Source: an uncultured Actinomyces sp. (GTDB lineage: Bacteria; Actinomycetota; Actinomycetes; Actinomycetales; Actinomycetaceae). Taken from it: a stretch of 64,000 nt of DNA. Shown here piece by piece: positions 7,161-15,313 of this stretch. Position 1 is the stretch's first letter. Every line of letters begins with the position of its first letter. The notes under the pieces were generated by a model that was given only the letters and a program-made list of their open reading frames with translations, did not search any database and was not told where the DNA came from. The position numbers were made by a program, and so were the translations under genes. The DNA lies in the NCBI GenBank assembly GCA_900541895.1, contig UWSI01000003.1:62001-126000 (forward strand), written 5' to 3'.

Positions 7161-7835
7161 ATGCTTCCTTTTTTCTTCTTGGCGACAACCGTTTGCCTCT
7201 TGATTGGTCTTGGTTGTGCGATCTATGGACGCAACTCCCAATGCTTGATCTTCGTTCGGGCGATCGGCTACCTGACGGGAAGCGCAATTGTTAATGCGGT
7301 TCTCATGCTGATACTGGTCTCTCTATTTGGTAGCCTCATCTTGCTTCTACCATCATCGCTGTGGGGAAGTGAGAATCTCCTTGACGATACGGCCTCGACT
7401 TTCTCTACCGGTCTTGGAAAGTTCCGTGCAGGGACTTTCTTGCTCATGACCTTGACACTGATGATGGCTGCTGCGCTCATTCAGATATACATTCACCGTT
7501 TTCTTTCAAAGCACTTCACCTTTTTGACCGTCAGTAGCAAGACCTATCAGATCGCTGAGTACATCATTCAGTGGACAACCATCTTCCTTGCCGCGTACCA
7601 GTTCTTCTTCAACGGCCTTCGCGATCTCGTAACCTCAATATGGAGTCAGAACGAAGCCAGTTATATGTTCAAAATCGTGCTTTCACCTGAGAACATTAAC
7701 TTGATTCTCCAGCCTGTCCTTTTCTCAACATGGATCATGGTCGTTGTCGAGAGCCTGTATGCGCGCCGGCTAGCGAGCATCGAGAAAGATGCTGAGCGAG
7801 GAGGGACATGCCTTGGATCAACTGGACAGTCCTGA
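7161..7835 (+). CDS. Polytopic membrane protein of unknown function
   Basis: A 224-aa protein that I cannot assign to a family. It has five probable transmembrane helices: FFFLATTVCLLIGLGCAIY; a long pair at about residues 40-70; FLLMTLTLMMAAALIQIYI; IIQWTTIFLAAYQFFF; and LILQPVLFSTWIMVVVESLY. It has short loops and a basic C-terminal tail. ATG 7161 follows GGAAAGAGA; a TTG 15 bases upstream is less likely. It is divergent from DUF4956-VTC across the shared regulatory element, and convergent with the lipoprotein gene, so it sits inside the putative polymer locus and may belong to it. That link rests on position only. Confidence 0.75.
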   Translation: MLPFFFLATTVCLLIGLGCAIYGRNSQCLIFVRAIGYLTGSAIVNAVLMLILVSLFGSLILLLPSSLWGSENLLDDTASTFSTGLGKFRAGTFLLMTLTLMMAAALIQIYIHRFLSKHFTFLTVSSKTYQIAEYIIQWTTIFLAAYQFFFNGLRDLVTSIWSQNEASYMFKIVLSPENINLILQPVLFSTWIMVVVESLYARRLASIEKDAERGGTCLGSTGQS

Positions 7836-7891
7836 CACAGAACTACACGCCCTTCAGTGAGCTTTTGGCGACGGCTACCTGAAAATCACTT

Positions 7892-7927
7892 AGTGGGGGG
7901 ATGCAACCGAAGTTGCATCCCCCCACT
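7892..7927. terminator. Bidirectional terminator
   Basis: A 16-bp perfect stem (7892-7907 with 7912-7927) closed by a CGAA tetraloop. It lies between the convergent membrane-protein and lipoprotein genes. AAGTGATTTT follows it on the minus strand. Confidence 0.88.
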
Positions 7928-7934
7928 ACTTCAC

Positions 7935-9773
7935 TCAGCGGCCACCCTGGCGGTTTCCGCTAGGAGCACCCCCCTGACCGCCGGGTGCTCCCCCACCGGG
8001 ACCGCCCTGGCTGCCGGTCGCCTGCCCGGCAGTGACAGAGGTCGAATTCGAATCCACACTTACCGTGTAGCTCTGACCATTCGACACATCCGCAGATGAG
8101 AAGACCACATTCTGGAAGGTCTTTGCGGACTTAACATTGGCCAAGACCTTTCCACTGGAATCCTTAATGGTTACGGTCGAGTTCGCGTTACCGGAAGCCG
8201 AAGCCTGTAGCCATCCCTGTGAAGAGTTGGTCGATGGCGATTCGGCCATTCCGGAAGAACCAATGGCAAGAAGCGTTCCACCACTGACCAAGAATTCACC
8301 GTTCGAATCCAGTGCGCCGTTCCCGCCATCCGTGGGGCCGTAGACAATCGTGTTACCGCCGGAGATTTCCACCGAGCCATTGGAGTCGATGCCATCGCCA
8401 CCCGCGTTGACCGTCACGGTTCCGCCCGAGATCAGGATCTTTTCGCCGGTGTCCTGCATGGAGCCACCACCACCGGGTCCGTTGTTGGTCGTGGTCGTCT
8501 TGGTCGCGGTCTTCGCCGCTTCAACTGCCGCAACGGTGGTCGAACCGGAGCCGTTGATACCGTCATCACTGGAGGTCAGATTGACCTCACCATTGGAGAT
8601 GGTGATCAAGCCGCCCTCAAGGGCTTCATTGGACTGTTCAACCGTAACCTTCGCGCCGTCAAGAACAGCCGCGCCTTCTGCGTGAATACCATCGTCAGCG
8701 GTTGATGCAACGATCGTTCCCGAGACCAGTCGGATTGCACCATCGGAGTGCAAAGCATCGTCGCCGGAGTCAATCGTGACCTCGCCACCGTCTTCAATCA
8801 GGAAGACACCGGCCTTAATTCCCTTGGTGGAATTGTTGGAGTCCTTTCCAGACGAAGCCCCACCGCCGGCAATGATTGTCGTATCACCACCGGTGATGAT
8901 AACGTCAGTTTCCCCCTGAATACCGTCACCCGTTGAGGTGATTTCGATGGTTCCACCAGTGATATTGACGTAGCCCTTGGTGGTATCGCTATCTTGGTCA
9001 GACTTCAGGCCGTCCCCTCCTGAAGCGACCTTGATAGTTCCGCCGGCAACCGTCAGTGAGTCCTTGCCACGTAGCGCATCGTCCTTCGACGTGAGCGTGA
9101 TGTTACCCGACAGAATGTAGAGGTCGTCCTTGCTGGTAATGCCGTCGTTGTAGTTGGCATTGACCGTCAGCGAACCGCTACCCGTAATGGTGAGGTCGGC
9201 ATCGGAATAGATCGCCGCGTTGTCCTCAGCATTCGTATCCGAGGGAGTGCCGTCAGTGACGGTGTTTGAACCATTCAATGACAGAACAACATCATCTGCT
9301 GAGACCACATTGATCGCGCTCCCGGAAGAGTTCGTGATGGTCGCTCCATCAAGGATCAACACAACGCGAGCATCTTTCGCCGCTTCTACCTTAACCTGTC
9401 CATTCAAGGTGCCCGAGAGCTTGTAGACTCCAGCCTCGGTGATTGTCACCGTGGAGCCATCGACCTTTACTCCGGATGCTGAGGTACTCGCGCTACTTCC
9501 ATTCAAAGTAATGGTTTGAGCCGAAGAAGCATCCCATTCGCTGTCCTCAACATGAGAGGCTTTCGCGTTGGCAGCTAAGGCTTCGGCAGCACTCGGGGGA
9601 GCAATGACAGTCCCGGACTCGGCGGATACCGAGGAACTTGAGGCAGCCTTCGCGCTGACGCTCGACGAGGCCGAGGAAGCGGTGCCGGAAGTCGATGAGC
9701 AAGCGCTCAGCGCGAGCGCGCCGACCGCGGCTACGGCCGATAACCGTACAAGAGTCGATGCTGGCGTTTTCAT
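7935..9773 (-). CDS. Cthe_2159-type carbohydrate-binding beta-helix lipoprotein
   Basis: A 612-aa exported protein. Residues 1-25 are a lipoprotein signal with lipobox LSAC (Cys25), followed by a long Ser/Ala linker. Most of the chain is an irregular repeat of short strands such as VTITEAGVYKLSGTLNGQ, DDVVLSLNGSNTV, SKDDLYILSGNITLTSKDD and SGGTVTVNAGGDGIDSNGS. This is the right-handed beta-helix pattern with many DDG/DGI turns known from Cthe_2159, a polygalacturonate-binding adhesin with Ca2+ sites. The C-terminal 30 residues are Gly/Pro/Gln-rich. ATG 9773 follows GAAAGGACC. Such proteins often co-occur with CotH, VTC and DUF4956. The second copy of the shared upstream element (9805-9833) supports a joint role at the cell surface. 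Confidence 0.85.
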   Translation of the reverse strand: MKTPASTLVRLSAVAAVGALALSACSSTSGTASSASSSVSAKAASSSSVSAESGTVIAPPSAAEALAANAKASHVEDSEWDASSAQTITLNGSSASTSASGVKVDGSTVTITEAGVYKLSGTLNGQVKVEAAKDARVVLILDGATITNSSGSAINVVSADDVVLSLNGSNTVTDGTPSDTNAEDNAAIYSDADLTITGSGSLTVNANYNDGITSKDDLYILSGNITLTSKDDALRGKDSLTVAGGTIKVASGGDGLKSDQDSDTTKGYVNITGGTIEITSTGDGIQGETDVIITGGDTTIIAGGGASSGKDSNNSTKGIKAGVFLIEDGGEVTIDSGDDALHSDGAIRLVSGTIVASTADDGIHAEGAAVLDGAKVTVEQSNEALEGGLITISNGEVNLTSSDDGINGSGSTTVAAVEAAKTATKTTTTNNGPGGGGSMQDTGEKILISGGTVTVNAGGDGIDSNGSVEISGGNTIVYGPTDGGNGALDSNGEFLVSGGTLLAIGSSGMAESPSTNSSQGWLQASASGNANSTVTIKDSSGKVLANVKSAKTFQNVVFSSADVSNGQSYTVSVDSNSTSVTAGQATGSQGGPGGGAPGGQGGAPSGNRQGGR

Positions 9774-9804
9774 GTGAGGTCCTTTCGTGGATCGTGATGA
9801 TCCA

Positions 9805-9833
9805 ATTGAGCCAGCCAACTCTATGAATGAGCT
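9805..9833 (-). promoter_or_regulatory. Shared regulatory element, copy 2 (lipoprotein gene)
   Basis: ATTGAGCCAG, five bases, TCTATGAATGAGCT on the plus strand, starting 31 bases upstream of the lipoprotein ATG. It has the same length and 21-bp direct-repeat geometry as the copy at 7088-7116. Only the central pentamer differs (CCAAC here, TGGAG there). Confidence 0.65.
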
Positions 9834-9884
9834 GTGCCTAGCTCAGGCCTCACATAAGAAAGAAATTTACGTCCTTCACTACCC

Positions 9885-11045
9885 TTACAGCGCCGCCGAA
9901 TCAACGAAAGATGACTGGTTTTCCAAGAATTCTGAGAGCATCCGGTTGAGCTGTTCGTATTCGATCAGGAAGCCATCGTGCCCATGTGGAGAGGAAATAC
10001 ATTCAAACTTTGCGCCTGTGATTCCTTCAGCGAGCGCAAATCCCTCTTTTGCAAAGAACAAACGATCCGAATCTACTGAAACAATCAGGCTCTGCGCGGT
10101 AATTTGCCGCAGGGCCTCGGCAATTCCCCCACGATCGCGACCGATGTCGTAGCTGAGCATGGTGCGACACATGGATACATAGGACCCTGCATCAAATCGA
10201 CGAACAAGCTTCGCACCGTGGTAGTCCAAGTAAGACTCGACGGCAAGACGCCCACCGCTCAGAACATCTTCATCATCTTGAGGTGCACGACCAAAACGTG
10301 CATCCAACTCGTGAGGACAGCGATACGTCGTGTGTGCGATCTGACGGGCAAGAGAGAGTCCAGCGTGAGGTCCTTCCTCTTGGTCGTAGTAGTCGCCGCC
10401 ATTCCAGTTCGGATCCAATTCAACTGCACGAATCTGCGTGTGTGCCCACGCAGCCCGCTCGGCATTCGTGCATGCTCCCGAAGCGACAACGATCAATCGC
10501 TCGCAGCGCAGCGGGTAGGTGACGGCCCACTCAAGAGCGCGGTGCCCTCCCAGGGAAGCACCTATGACTGTATTCCACGTCGGAATGCCAAGGTAATCGG
10601 CCAGCCTGGCCTCGGCAAGAACCTGGTCCCGCGTGGAAATAATGGGGAATCGCGATCCCCAAGGCCGGCCATCAGGAGCGGCCGAGGACGGGCCGGTACT
10701 CCCCTGGCAGCCACCAAGGACGTTGGGGACGACAATGAAATAGCGCTCGGGATCCAATGGCTTACCCGGACCAACGGCTTCTTCCCACCAACCGGCGGTT
10801 GACTGGCCGGGAGCTGCGGGACCGGAAATATGCGCATCTCCAGTCAGCGCGTGCAAAACGAGGATTGCATTGGAACGGTCCTCGTTGAGGGTCCCGAGGG
10901 TTTCGTACGCAAGGGTCACTTCGGGCAGGAAAGAGCCATTTTCGAGGCGTAGTGGCCCCAATTGCGCAAACTTACGGAATGCGATGGGGTCTTGGGGCGT
11001 CCATGCGCCGCTAACGGGGATAGGTCCCAGTGTGCGTCGATTCAT
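9885..11045 (-). CDS. metX: Homoserine O-acetyltransferase
   Basis: A 386-aa alpha/beta-hydrolase-fold enzyme transferring acetyl from acetyl-CoA to homoserine, the first committed step of methionine synthesis. LAYETLGTLNEDRSNAILVLHALTG leads to the oxyanion region. The nucleophile Ser164 lies in GASLGG (GGSMGG in many homologues). The acid is in SVDSDRLF and the His in SSPHGHDGFL. The start at ATG 11045 has an excellent AAGGAGATCACC. It is 42 bases downstream of metY, so metY-metX form an operon that supplies O-acetylhomoserine and then sulfhydrylates it. The homoserine succinyl/acetyl choice cannot be settled from the sequence; acetyl is usual for actinobacterial MetX. Confidence 0.95.
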   Translation of the reverse strand: MNRRTLGPIPVSGAWTPQDPIAFRKFAQLGPLRLENGSFLPEVTLAYETLGTLNEDRSNAILVLHALTGDAHISGPAAPGQSTAGWWEEAVGPGKPLDPERYFIVVPNVLGGCQGSTGPSSAAPDGRPWGSRFPIISTRDQVLAEARLADYLGIPTWNTVIGASLGGHRALEWAVTYPLRCERLIVVASGACTNAERAAWAHTQIRAVELDPNWNGGDYYDQEEGPHAGLSLARQIAHTTYRCPHELDARFGRAPQDDEDVLSGGRLAVESYLDYHGAKLVRRFDAGSYVSMCRTMLSYDIGRDRGGIAEALRQITAQSLIVSVDSDRLFFAKEGFALAEGITGAKFECISSPHGHDGFLIEYEQLNRMLSEFLENQSSFVDSAAL

Positions 11046-11087
11046 GGTGATCTCCTTACTGTCCGAGCGACCGTTGCGCGAGCAGCC

Positions 11088-12434
11088 TTATGCCAAGTGT
11101 GCCACGGCCTCGAAGCCCTGCGTCAAATCGGCAATGATGTCGTTGACGTTCTCAATACCAATTGACAGGCGAACGGTTCCGGGTTCAATTCCCGCAGCGC
11201 GCAGCTGTTCCTCATTGAGCTGAGAGTGAGTGGTGGATGCGGGGTGAATAACTAGGGACTTCGCATCTCCGATATTTGCAACCGTCGGGAGAAGCTTGAG
11301 CGAGGTCGCAAATGAAGTTCCAGCTTCGAGGCCACCCTTGATGACGAAGGAGAGAAGGCCACCGGCACCGCGGGGGTTGTACTTCTGGTGGAGCTCGTAG
11401 TAGGGCGAGGATTCGAGGCCCGCGTAGTTGACGGACTCGACTTGCGGGTGGGCCTCGAGGAACTTCGCGACTTTCAGCGCGTTGTCAACGTGGCGCTCAA
11501 CGCGCAGCGATAGGGTCTGGATGCCCTGCTCGATGAGGAAGGAGTTGAAGGGCGAGGGAGCACACCCGACATCTCGCAGGCCAATTGCACGTGCGCGAAT
11601 GATGTAGGAGAGGTTTGCTCCGAGCTTCTCGGCGCCCAAGTCATGTCCGAAAACAAGGCCCGCGTAGGAAGATTCGGGTTCATTGAAACCGGGGAAACGC
11701 TTGGGGTCCTTCGTGTAGTCGAAGTTACCGGCATCGACAATTGCACCCGAAATTGCGGTTCCGTGTCCGCCCAGGTACTTCGTGGCCGAGTGAACGACAA
11801 TGTCGGCGCCCCATTCGATTGGCCTGGTCAGGTAGGGGGTGGCGACAGTGTTGTCGACGATCAGCGGAACGCCAACGGAGTGTGCGGCCTGTGCGATCTT
11901 CTCAATGTCAAAGATATCGCCCTTGGGGTTGGGGATGGTTTCACCGTAGAAGGCAACGGTGTTTTCATCGGCTAGAGACAGCCATTCATCCACATCGTAG
12001 GGATCGTGAACAAAGCGGGCATCGATTCCGAGGCGACGCAGGGTGTTGTTGAGCAGCGAAGTTGAACCGCCGTAAAGCGAAGGCGAAGCAACAATGTTGT
12101 TCCCCGCAGATGCCAGGTTCAGGATTGCAAGAGTAATTGCAGATTGGCCAGAGGAAGTCAGAAGCGCACCGACACCACCTTCGAGGGCAGCAATTCGGGC
12201 CTCGACGTAGTCATTTGTCGGGTTGCCCAAGCGAGTGTAGATGGGGCCAAGTTCTTGAAGGGCGAAGCGAGCTGCAGCGCGTTCCGCAGAGTCAAAGGCA
12301 AATGAAGTGGTTTGAAGAATCGGGATGGAAGTTGCACCGGTTTGGGGATCGCGGTCCCAGCCCGCGTGAATTTGCTTGGTCTCAAATGCCCAAGAGTTCT
12401 GGTAGTCGGTGTCCGTTGCTTCAATTGCGCCCAT
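11088..12434 (-). CDS. metY: O-acetylhomoserine sulfhydrylase
   Basis: A 448-aa PLP enzyme of the Cys/Met metabolism family that makes homocysteine from O-acetylhomoserine and sulfide. The PLP lysine lies in VVHSATKYLGGHG, preceded by PLIVDNTVATPYL with the cofactor Asp. The N-terminus shows GATSIPILQTTSFAF and the substrate motif YTRLGNPTND. The characteristic MetY insertion FGHDLGAEKLGANLSYI and the ending GIENVNDIIADL are present. ATG 12434 has AGGAGAAG upstream. It is first in an operon with metX. The leader, about 150 bases between the xylB terminator and this start, contains several potential stems but matches no riboswitch I know. Confidence 0.96.
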   Translation of the reverse strand: MGAIEATDTDYQNSWAFETKQIHAGWDRDPQTGATSIPILQTTSFAFDSAERAAARFALQELGPIYTRLGNPTNDYVEARIAALEGGVGALLTSSGQSAITLAILNLASAGNNIVASPSLYGGSTSLLNNTLRRLGIDARFVHDPYDVDEWLSLADENTVAFYGETIPNPKGDIFDIEKIAQAAHSVGVPLIVDNTVATPYLTRPIEWGADIVVHSATKYLGGHGTAISGAIVDAGNFDYTKDPKRFPGFNEPESSYAGLVFGHDLGAEKLGANLSYIIRARAIGLRDVGCAPSPFNSFLIEQGIQTLSLRVERHVDNALKVAKFLEAHPQVESVNYAGLESSPYYELHQKYNPRGAGGLLSFVIKGGLEAGTSFATSLKLLPTVANIGDAKSLVIHPASTTHSQLNEEQLRAAGIEPGTVRLSIGIENVNDIIADLTQGFEAVAHLA

Positions 12435-12489
12435 TGTTACTTCTCCTAGTGTTCACGTTTTTTGATTCTTGTGACGTGAGGAGAGGCGA

Positions 12490-12582
12490 TGGCTGTGGGG
12501 TCGAGCCGCTACGCTCACGATTTGGCGATTGCGGCAGTTTCCAACGCAAAGACGTACGACCCGGGCGAGTAATCTCTAGCCA
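12490..12582 (-). other. Possible structured leader of metY-metX
   Basis: Arms AGCCA/TGGCT (12578-12582 with 12490-12494) and CGACCC/GGGTCG (12557-12562 with 12498-12503) enclose a further 5-bp stem (12545-12549 with 12529-12533). The arms are short and could be chance pairings. The sequence lacks the conserved cores of SAM-I, SAM-II or SAM-IV elements. Confidence 0.25.
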
Positions 12583-12600
12583 TCAGTAGGTCTGGTCAAA

Positions 12601-12620
12601 AGCTGACGCGAGGGTCAGCT
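12601..12620 (-). terminator. Terminator of xylAB
   Basis: AGCTGAC and GTCAGCT form a perfect 7-bp stem with a 6-base loop. On the minus strand TTTTGACC follows, about 60 bases past the xylB stop. A second, weaker hairpin (CATAGC/GCTATG) lies at 12637-12653. Confidence 0.6.
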
Positions 12621-12680
12621 ACGCATTCGCTGGAACATAGCCTCATGCTATGGCTCAGGCGTGGGTCACGCACGACTTGT

Positions 12681-14051
12681 TCACATCGTGGGCGAATGTA
12701 ACATCCCCGCCTGCCTTGCGGCTCCTAGGGCGACGTATTCTGCTGCCTCGGGAAATTCAACGGGCACCCCCAAGAATTCGGGTGCCAAGCTTTGCACTGC
12801 CCGCGAGCGCGCTCCGCCGCCGACAACGAGCACTTTCTCGATCGGAACGCCCAGCTCACGCACGCATTCGAGCGCGAAACGCATGTGGGCAAGCAGCCCC
12901 TCAACACCGGCCCGAGCAAGATGTGCGCGCGTCGAGTTCCTGAGCGTCATTCCCTCCAATCGGGCGGTGGCATCAGGCAGGTTCGGCGTGCGTTCGCCTT
13001 CAAAATAGGGAACCAAGCGCAGCCCTCCGGCATCGGGAACCGACAGTGCCGCTTCGTCCAGTTCCTCATAGCCGAGGCCACTCATCGCCCCGACCGCGTC
13101 GAGGATTCGCGAGGGGTTGAGCGTGCACGCGAGAGGAAGCCAGTGTCCACTTGCGTCAGCAAAGCCGGCGACTTGACCACTGGGGTCTTCGACGGGAGTG
13201 TCGCTGACAACGGCAACCACCCCGGAGGTTCCCAGCGAGAGCAATGCCTGTCCAACACCGAGGCCAACACCGAGCGCAGCCCCGGCATTGTCCCCACATC
13301 CTGGGCCGATTGCGATTTCTCCCCACCCTTGCGCCAGGTCCCCACACCCCATGGCCTCCATGGGCTCGCAGATCTTCGGAAGGATGATTCCCTCGGCCTC
13401 TTCCGGCGAAATTCGCAGGGCCTGAGCCAAGATTTCGCGCCTGTAACTGGGGTGCTCGCGGTCCATGTAGCCAGTTCCCGAGGCGTCGGAACGGTCGGTG
13501 CACAGGCCTTCCAACCCGACAGCCTCAAAGCCGCCGCGGATTTTCCAACTCAGCCAGTCGTGGGGCAGGCAGATTGCTGCGATCTTCCGTGCGTTCTCTG
13601 GCTCGTTGTCGGCAAGCCAGCGCAGTTTCGTGACCGTAAACGAGGCAACGGGAACGAGTCCCGTAGCGTGGGCCCACCAACGAGCGCCGCGCTCGCGGTC
13701 TCCATCTCCGCGTTCAAGAATCAGCTCCCGCGCGGCCTCGGCACTTCGCGTATCGTTCCACAAAAGCGCCGGGCGGATAACCTCACCTCGCTCATCCAAG
13801 CAGACCATTCCGTGTTGCTGGCCGCCCACGCTCAGCGCCCGCACGTCATCGAATCCGCCTGCCGCGCGCACGGCCTCGCCGAAGGCATCCCACCAGGCCT
13901 GAGGGGCAATTTCGCTTCCCTCGGGGTGCGATGCGCGACCTTCGCGGACGATCCTTCCGGTGACCGGATCACAGATGACAACTTTGCACGATTGCGTGGA
14001 GGAGTCCACTCCCGCAACAAAGGGTCTGCTTTCGCTCACGGTCTTAGCCAA
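12681..14051 (-). CDS. xylB: Xylulokinase
   Basis: A 456-aa FGGY-family sugar kinase phosphorylating D-xylulose at O5. The N-terminal phosphate-binding loop is FVAGVDSSTQSCKVVI. SVGGQQHGMV is the xylulokinase substrate motif (Q-H-G-M) and LWNDTRS follows. The C-terminal domain has GCGDNAGAALGVG, LLSLGTSGVV and the adenine-site stretch VLVVGGGARSRAVQ. ATG 14051 overlaps the xylA stop by eight bases, so translation is probably coupled. It uses the same codon style as xylA. The reverse strand is open over 476 codons here, but that frame has no protein character. Confidence 0.95.
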   Translation of the reverse strand: MAKTVSESRPFVAGVDSSTQSCKVVICDPVTGRIVREGRASHPEGSEIAPQAWWDAFGEAVRAAGGFDDVRALSVGGQQHGMVCLDERGEVIRPALLWNDTRSAEAARELILERGDGDRERGARWWAHATGLVPVASFTVTKLRWLADNEPENARKIAAICLPHDWLSWKIRGGFEAVGLEGLCTDRSDASGTGYMDREHPSYRREILAQALRISPEEAEGIILPKICEPMEAMGCGDLAQGWGEIAIGPGCGDNAGAALGVGLGVGQALLSLGTSGVVAVVSDTPVEDPSGQVAGFADASGHWLPLACTLNPSRILDAVGAMSGLGYEELDEAALSVPDAGGLRLVPYFEGERTPNLPDATARLEGMTLRNSTRAHLARAGVEGLLAHMRFALECVRELGVPIEKVLVVGGGARSRAVQSLAPEFLGVPVEFPEAAEYVALGAARQAGMLHSPTM

Positions 14052-15225
14052 TCAGGTGTCGCATTGCGTGATGGTAGAGCTCGACGTAGTGGTATTCGCG
14101 CGCTCCCTTCGCATCAGCATCGAAATCCTCGTAGGCACTGCGGTCAGCAAGGAAGTCATCGATCGTCTCGCCCGGATCCAAGGTGGGCTGGGCGAGTTCG
14201 TAAACAGAGGCCTCTTCCATGAGCTCCTGGGTGATGGGATCAGCGCGGAATTCGCGCGCCTTCTCAGCCAAACGCAGGTACATGTCCATATTGGCCCGTG
14301 CTGACTCCCACACTCCTTCCATCCCCTCGGTTCGGCTGGGCTTGTAGTCGAAGTGGCGAGGCCCTTCATAGCGAGGCCCGCCCCCGGGGAAGCCGTTCTC
14401 AAGGAGGTCAACCGTGAAGAAGGCACTGGCTAGATCTCCGTGACCAAAAGCCTTGTCCTGGTCGTACTTGATTCCCGACTGCCCATTGAGGTCAATGTGG
14501 AAGAGCTTGCCGGCGTTCAGCGCCTGCGCCAAGGCGTGCGTGTAGTTCAGGCCAGCCATTTGCTCGTGTCCGGTTTCAGGATTGAGGCCCACAACGTCGC
14601 CATTATCAAGCTGCGCGATGAGTGCCAGCGCATGACCAACGGTCGGCAGGAAGATATCACCACGAGGCTCGTTGGGCTTGGGCTCAAGACCGATATGGAG
14701 GTTGTATCCGCGGGACTTGATGTATCCCGCAACGGTATCGAGGCCTTCGCAGTAGCGATTAAAGGCAGCGTTTAGATCCTTTGATGAGTCGTATTCGGCG
14801 CCTTCGCGCCCGCCCCACATGACGAAGGTTGTTGCGCCAAGTTCTGCGGCAAGGTCGACATTTCGCAAAATTTTACGCAGGCCAAAGCGACGGATCTCTC
14901 GGTCATTATTGGTCAGGCCACCGTCTTTGAAGACCGGGTGCGTGAAGGTGTTCGTCGTGACCATCTCAATAACAAGGCCGGCGTCTTCGACAGCATCTTT
15001 CAGCTGCATGACCCGCTGATGACGCTCCGAATCTGACGCATCGAAATCAAAGACATCATTGTCATGGAAGGTAATTCCCCATGCGCCTATTTCTGCGAGC
15101 TTCGAAGCATATTCCCACGGGTCAAGCACCGGACGGGTTCCGGTTCCAAAGGGATCAACTGCATTCCATCCCACGGTCCACAGGCCGAAAGAGAAATGAT
15201 CTTCGGGGCGAGGTACATACGCCAT
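14044..15225 (-). CDS. xylA: Xylose isomerase
   Basis: A 393-aa TIM-barrel enzyme converting D-xylose to D-xylulose with two divalent metals. It has the class I (actinobacterial, short) form. Motifs are TFHDNDVFDFDA with the catalytic His, TTFVMWGGREGAEYDSSKD, GLEPKPNEPRGDI with the metal Glu and Lys, NPETGHEQMAGLNY with the second metal site, and LFHIDLNGQSGIKYDQD. ATG 15225 is chosen because GGAAGG lies 9-14 bases before it, within a longer frame that starts at 15240. It is first gene of xylAB, divergent from a ROK repressor. The perfect palindrome at 15268-15284 lies 43 bases upstream of its start. Confidence 0.97.
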   Translation of the reverse strand: MAYVPRPEDHFSFGLWTVGWNAVDPFGTGTRPVLDPWEYASKLAEIGAWGITFHDNDVFDFDASDSERHQRVMQLKDAVEDAGLVIEMVTTNTFTHPVFKDGGLTNNDREIRRFGLRKILRNVDLAAELGATTFVMWGGREGAEYDSSKDLNAAFNRYCEGLDTVAGYIKSRGYNLHIGLEPKPNEPRGDIFLPTVGHALALIAQLDNGDVVGLNPETGHEQMAGLNYTHALAQALNAGKLFHIDLNGQSGIKYDQDKAFGHGDLASAFFTVDLLENGFPGGGPRYEGPRHFDYKPSRTEGMEGVWESARANMDMYLRLAEKAREFRADPITQELMEEASVYELAQPTLDPGETIDDFLADRSAYEDFDADAKGAREYHYVELYHHAMRHLIG

Positions 15226-15267
15226 AGCATGGCCTTCCATAGATTAAATGACTACTGCGTCACGTTT

Positions 15268-15284
15268 TGTTATGACTCATAACA
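15268..15284. promoter_or_regulatory. ROK-type operator between xylA and the ROK gene
   Basis: TGTTATGACTCATAACA is a perfect palindrome with a one-base centre. It fits the consensus TGTTAYGAYTCRTAACA shared with 30590-30606. Its place in the divergent promoter region suggests that it controls xylAB and the regulator itself. Confidence 0.7.
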
Positions 15285-15313
15285 TAATCCTCCAGATGCG
15301 ATAGAGTCAAGAT

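Noticed and set aside
11175..11205. GGTTCCGGGTTCAATTCCCGC, resembling a tRNA T-arm
   Set aside because: It lies inside metY in a conserved coding stretch, and no acceptor, D or anticodon arm can be drawn around it.
12435..12600. SAM riboswitch in the met leader
   Set aside because: The conserved cores of SAM-I, SAM-II, SAM-IV and SAM-VI are not found on the minus strand.
12792..14222. Open frame of 476 codons opposite xylB
   Set aside because: Antisense to a clear xylulokinase, runs across the xylA-xylB junction, and has low-complexity composition.
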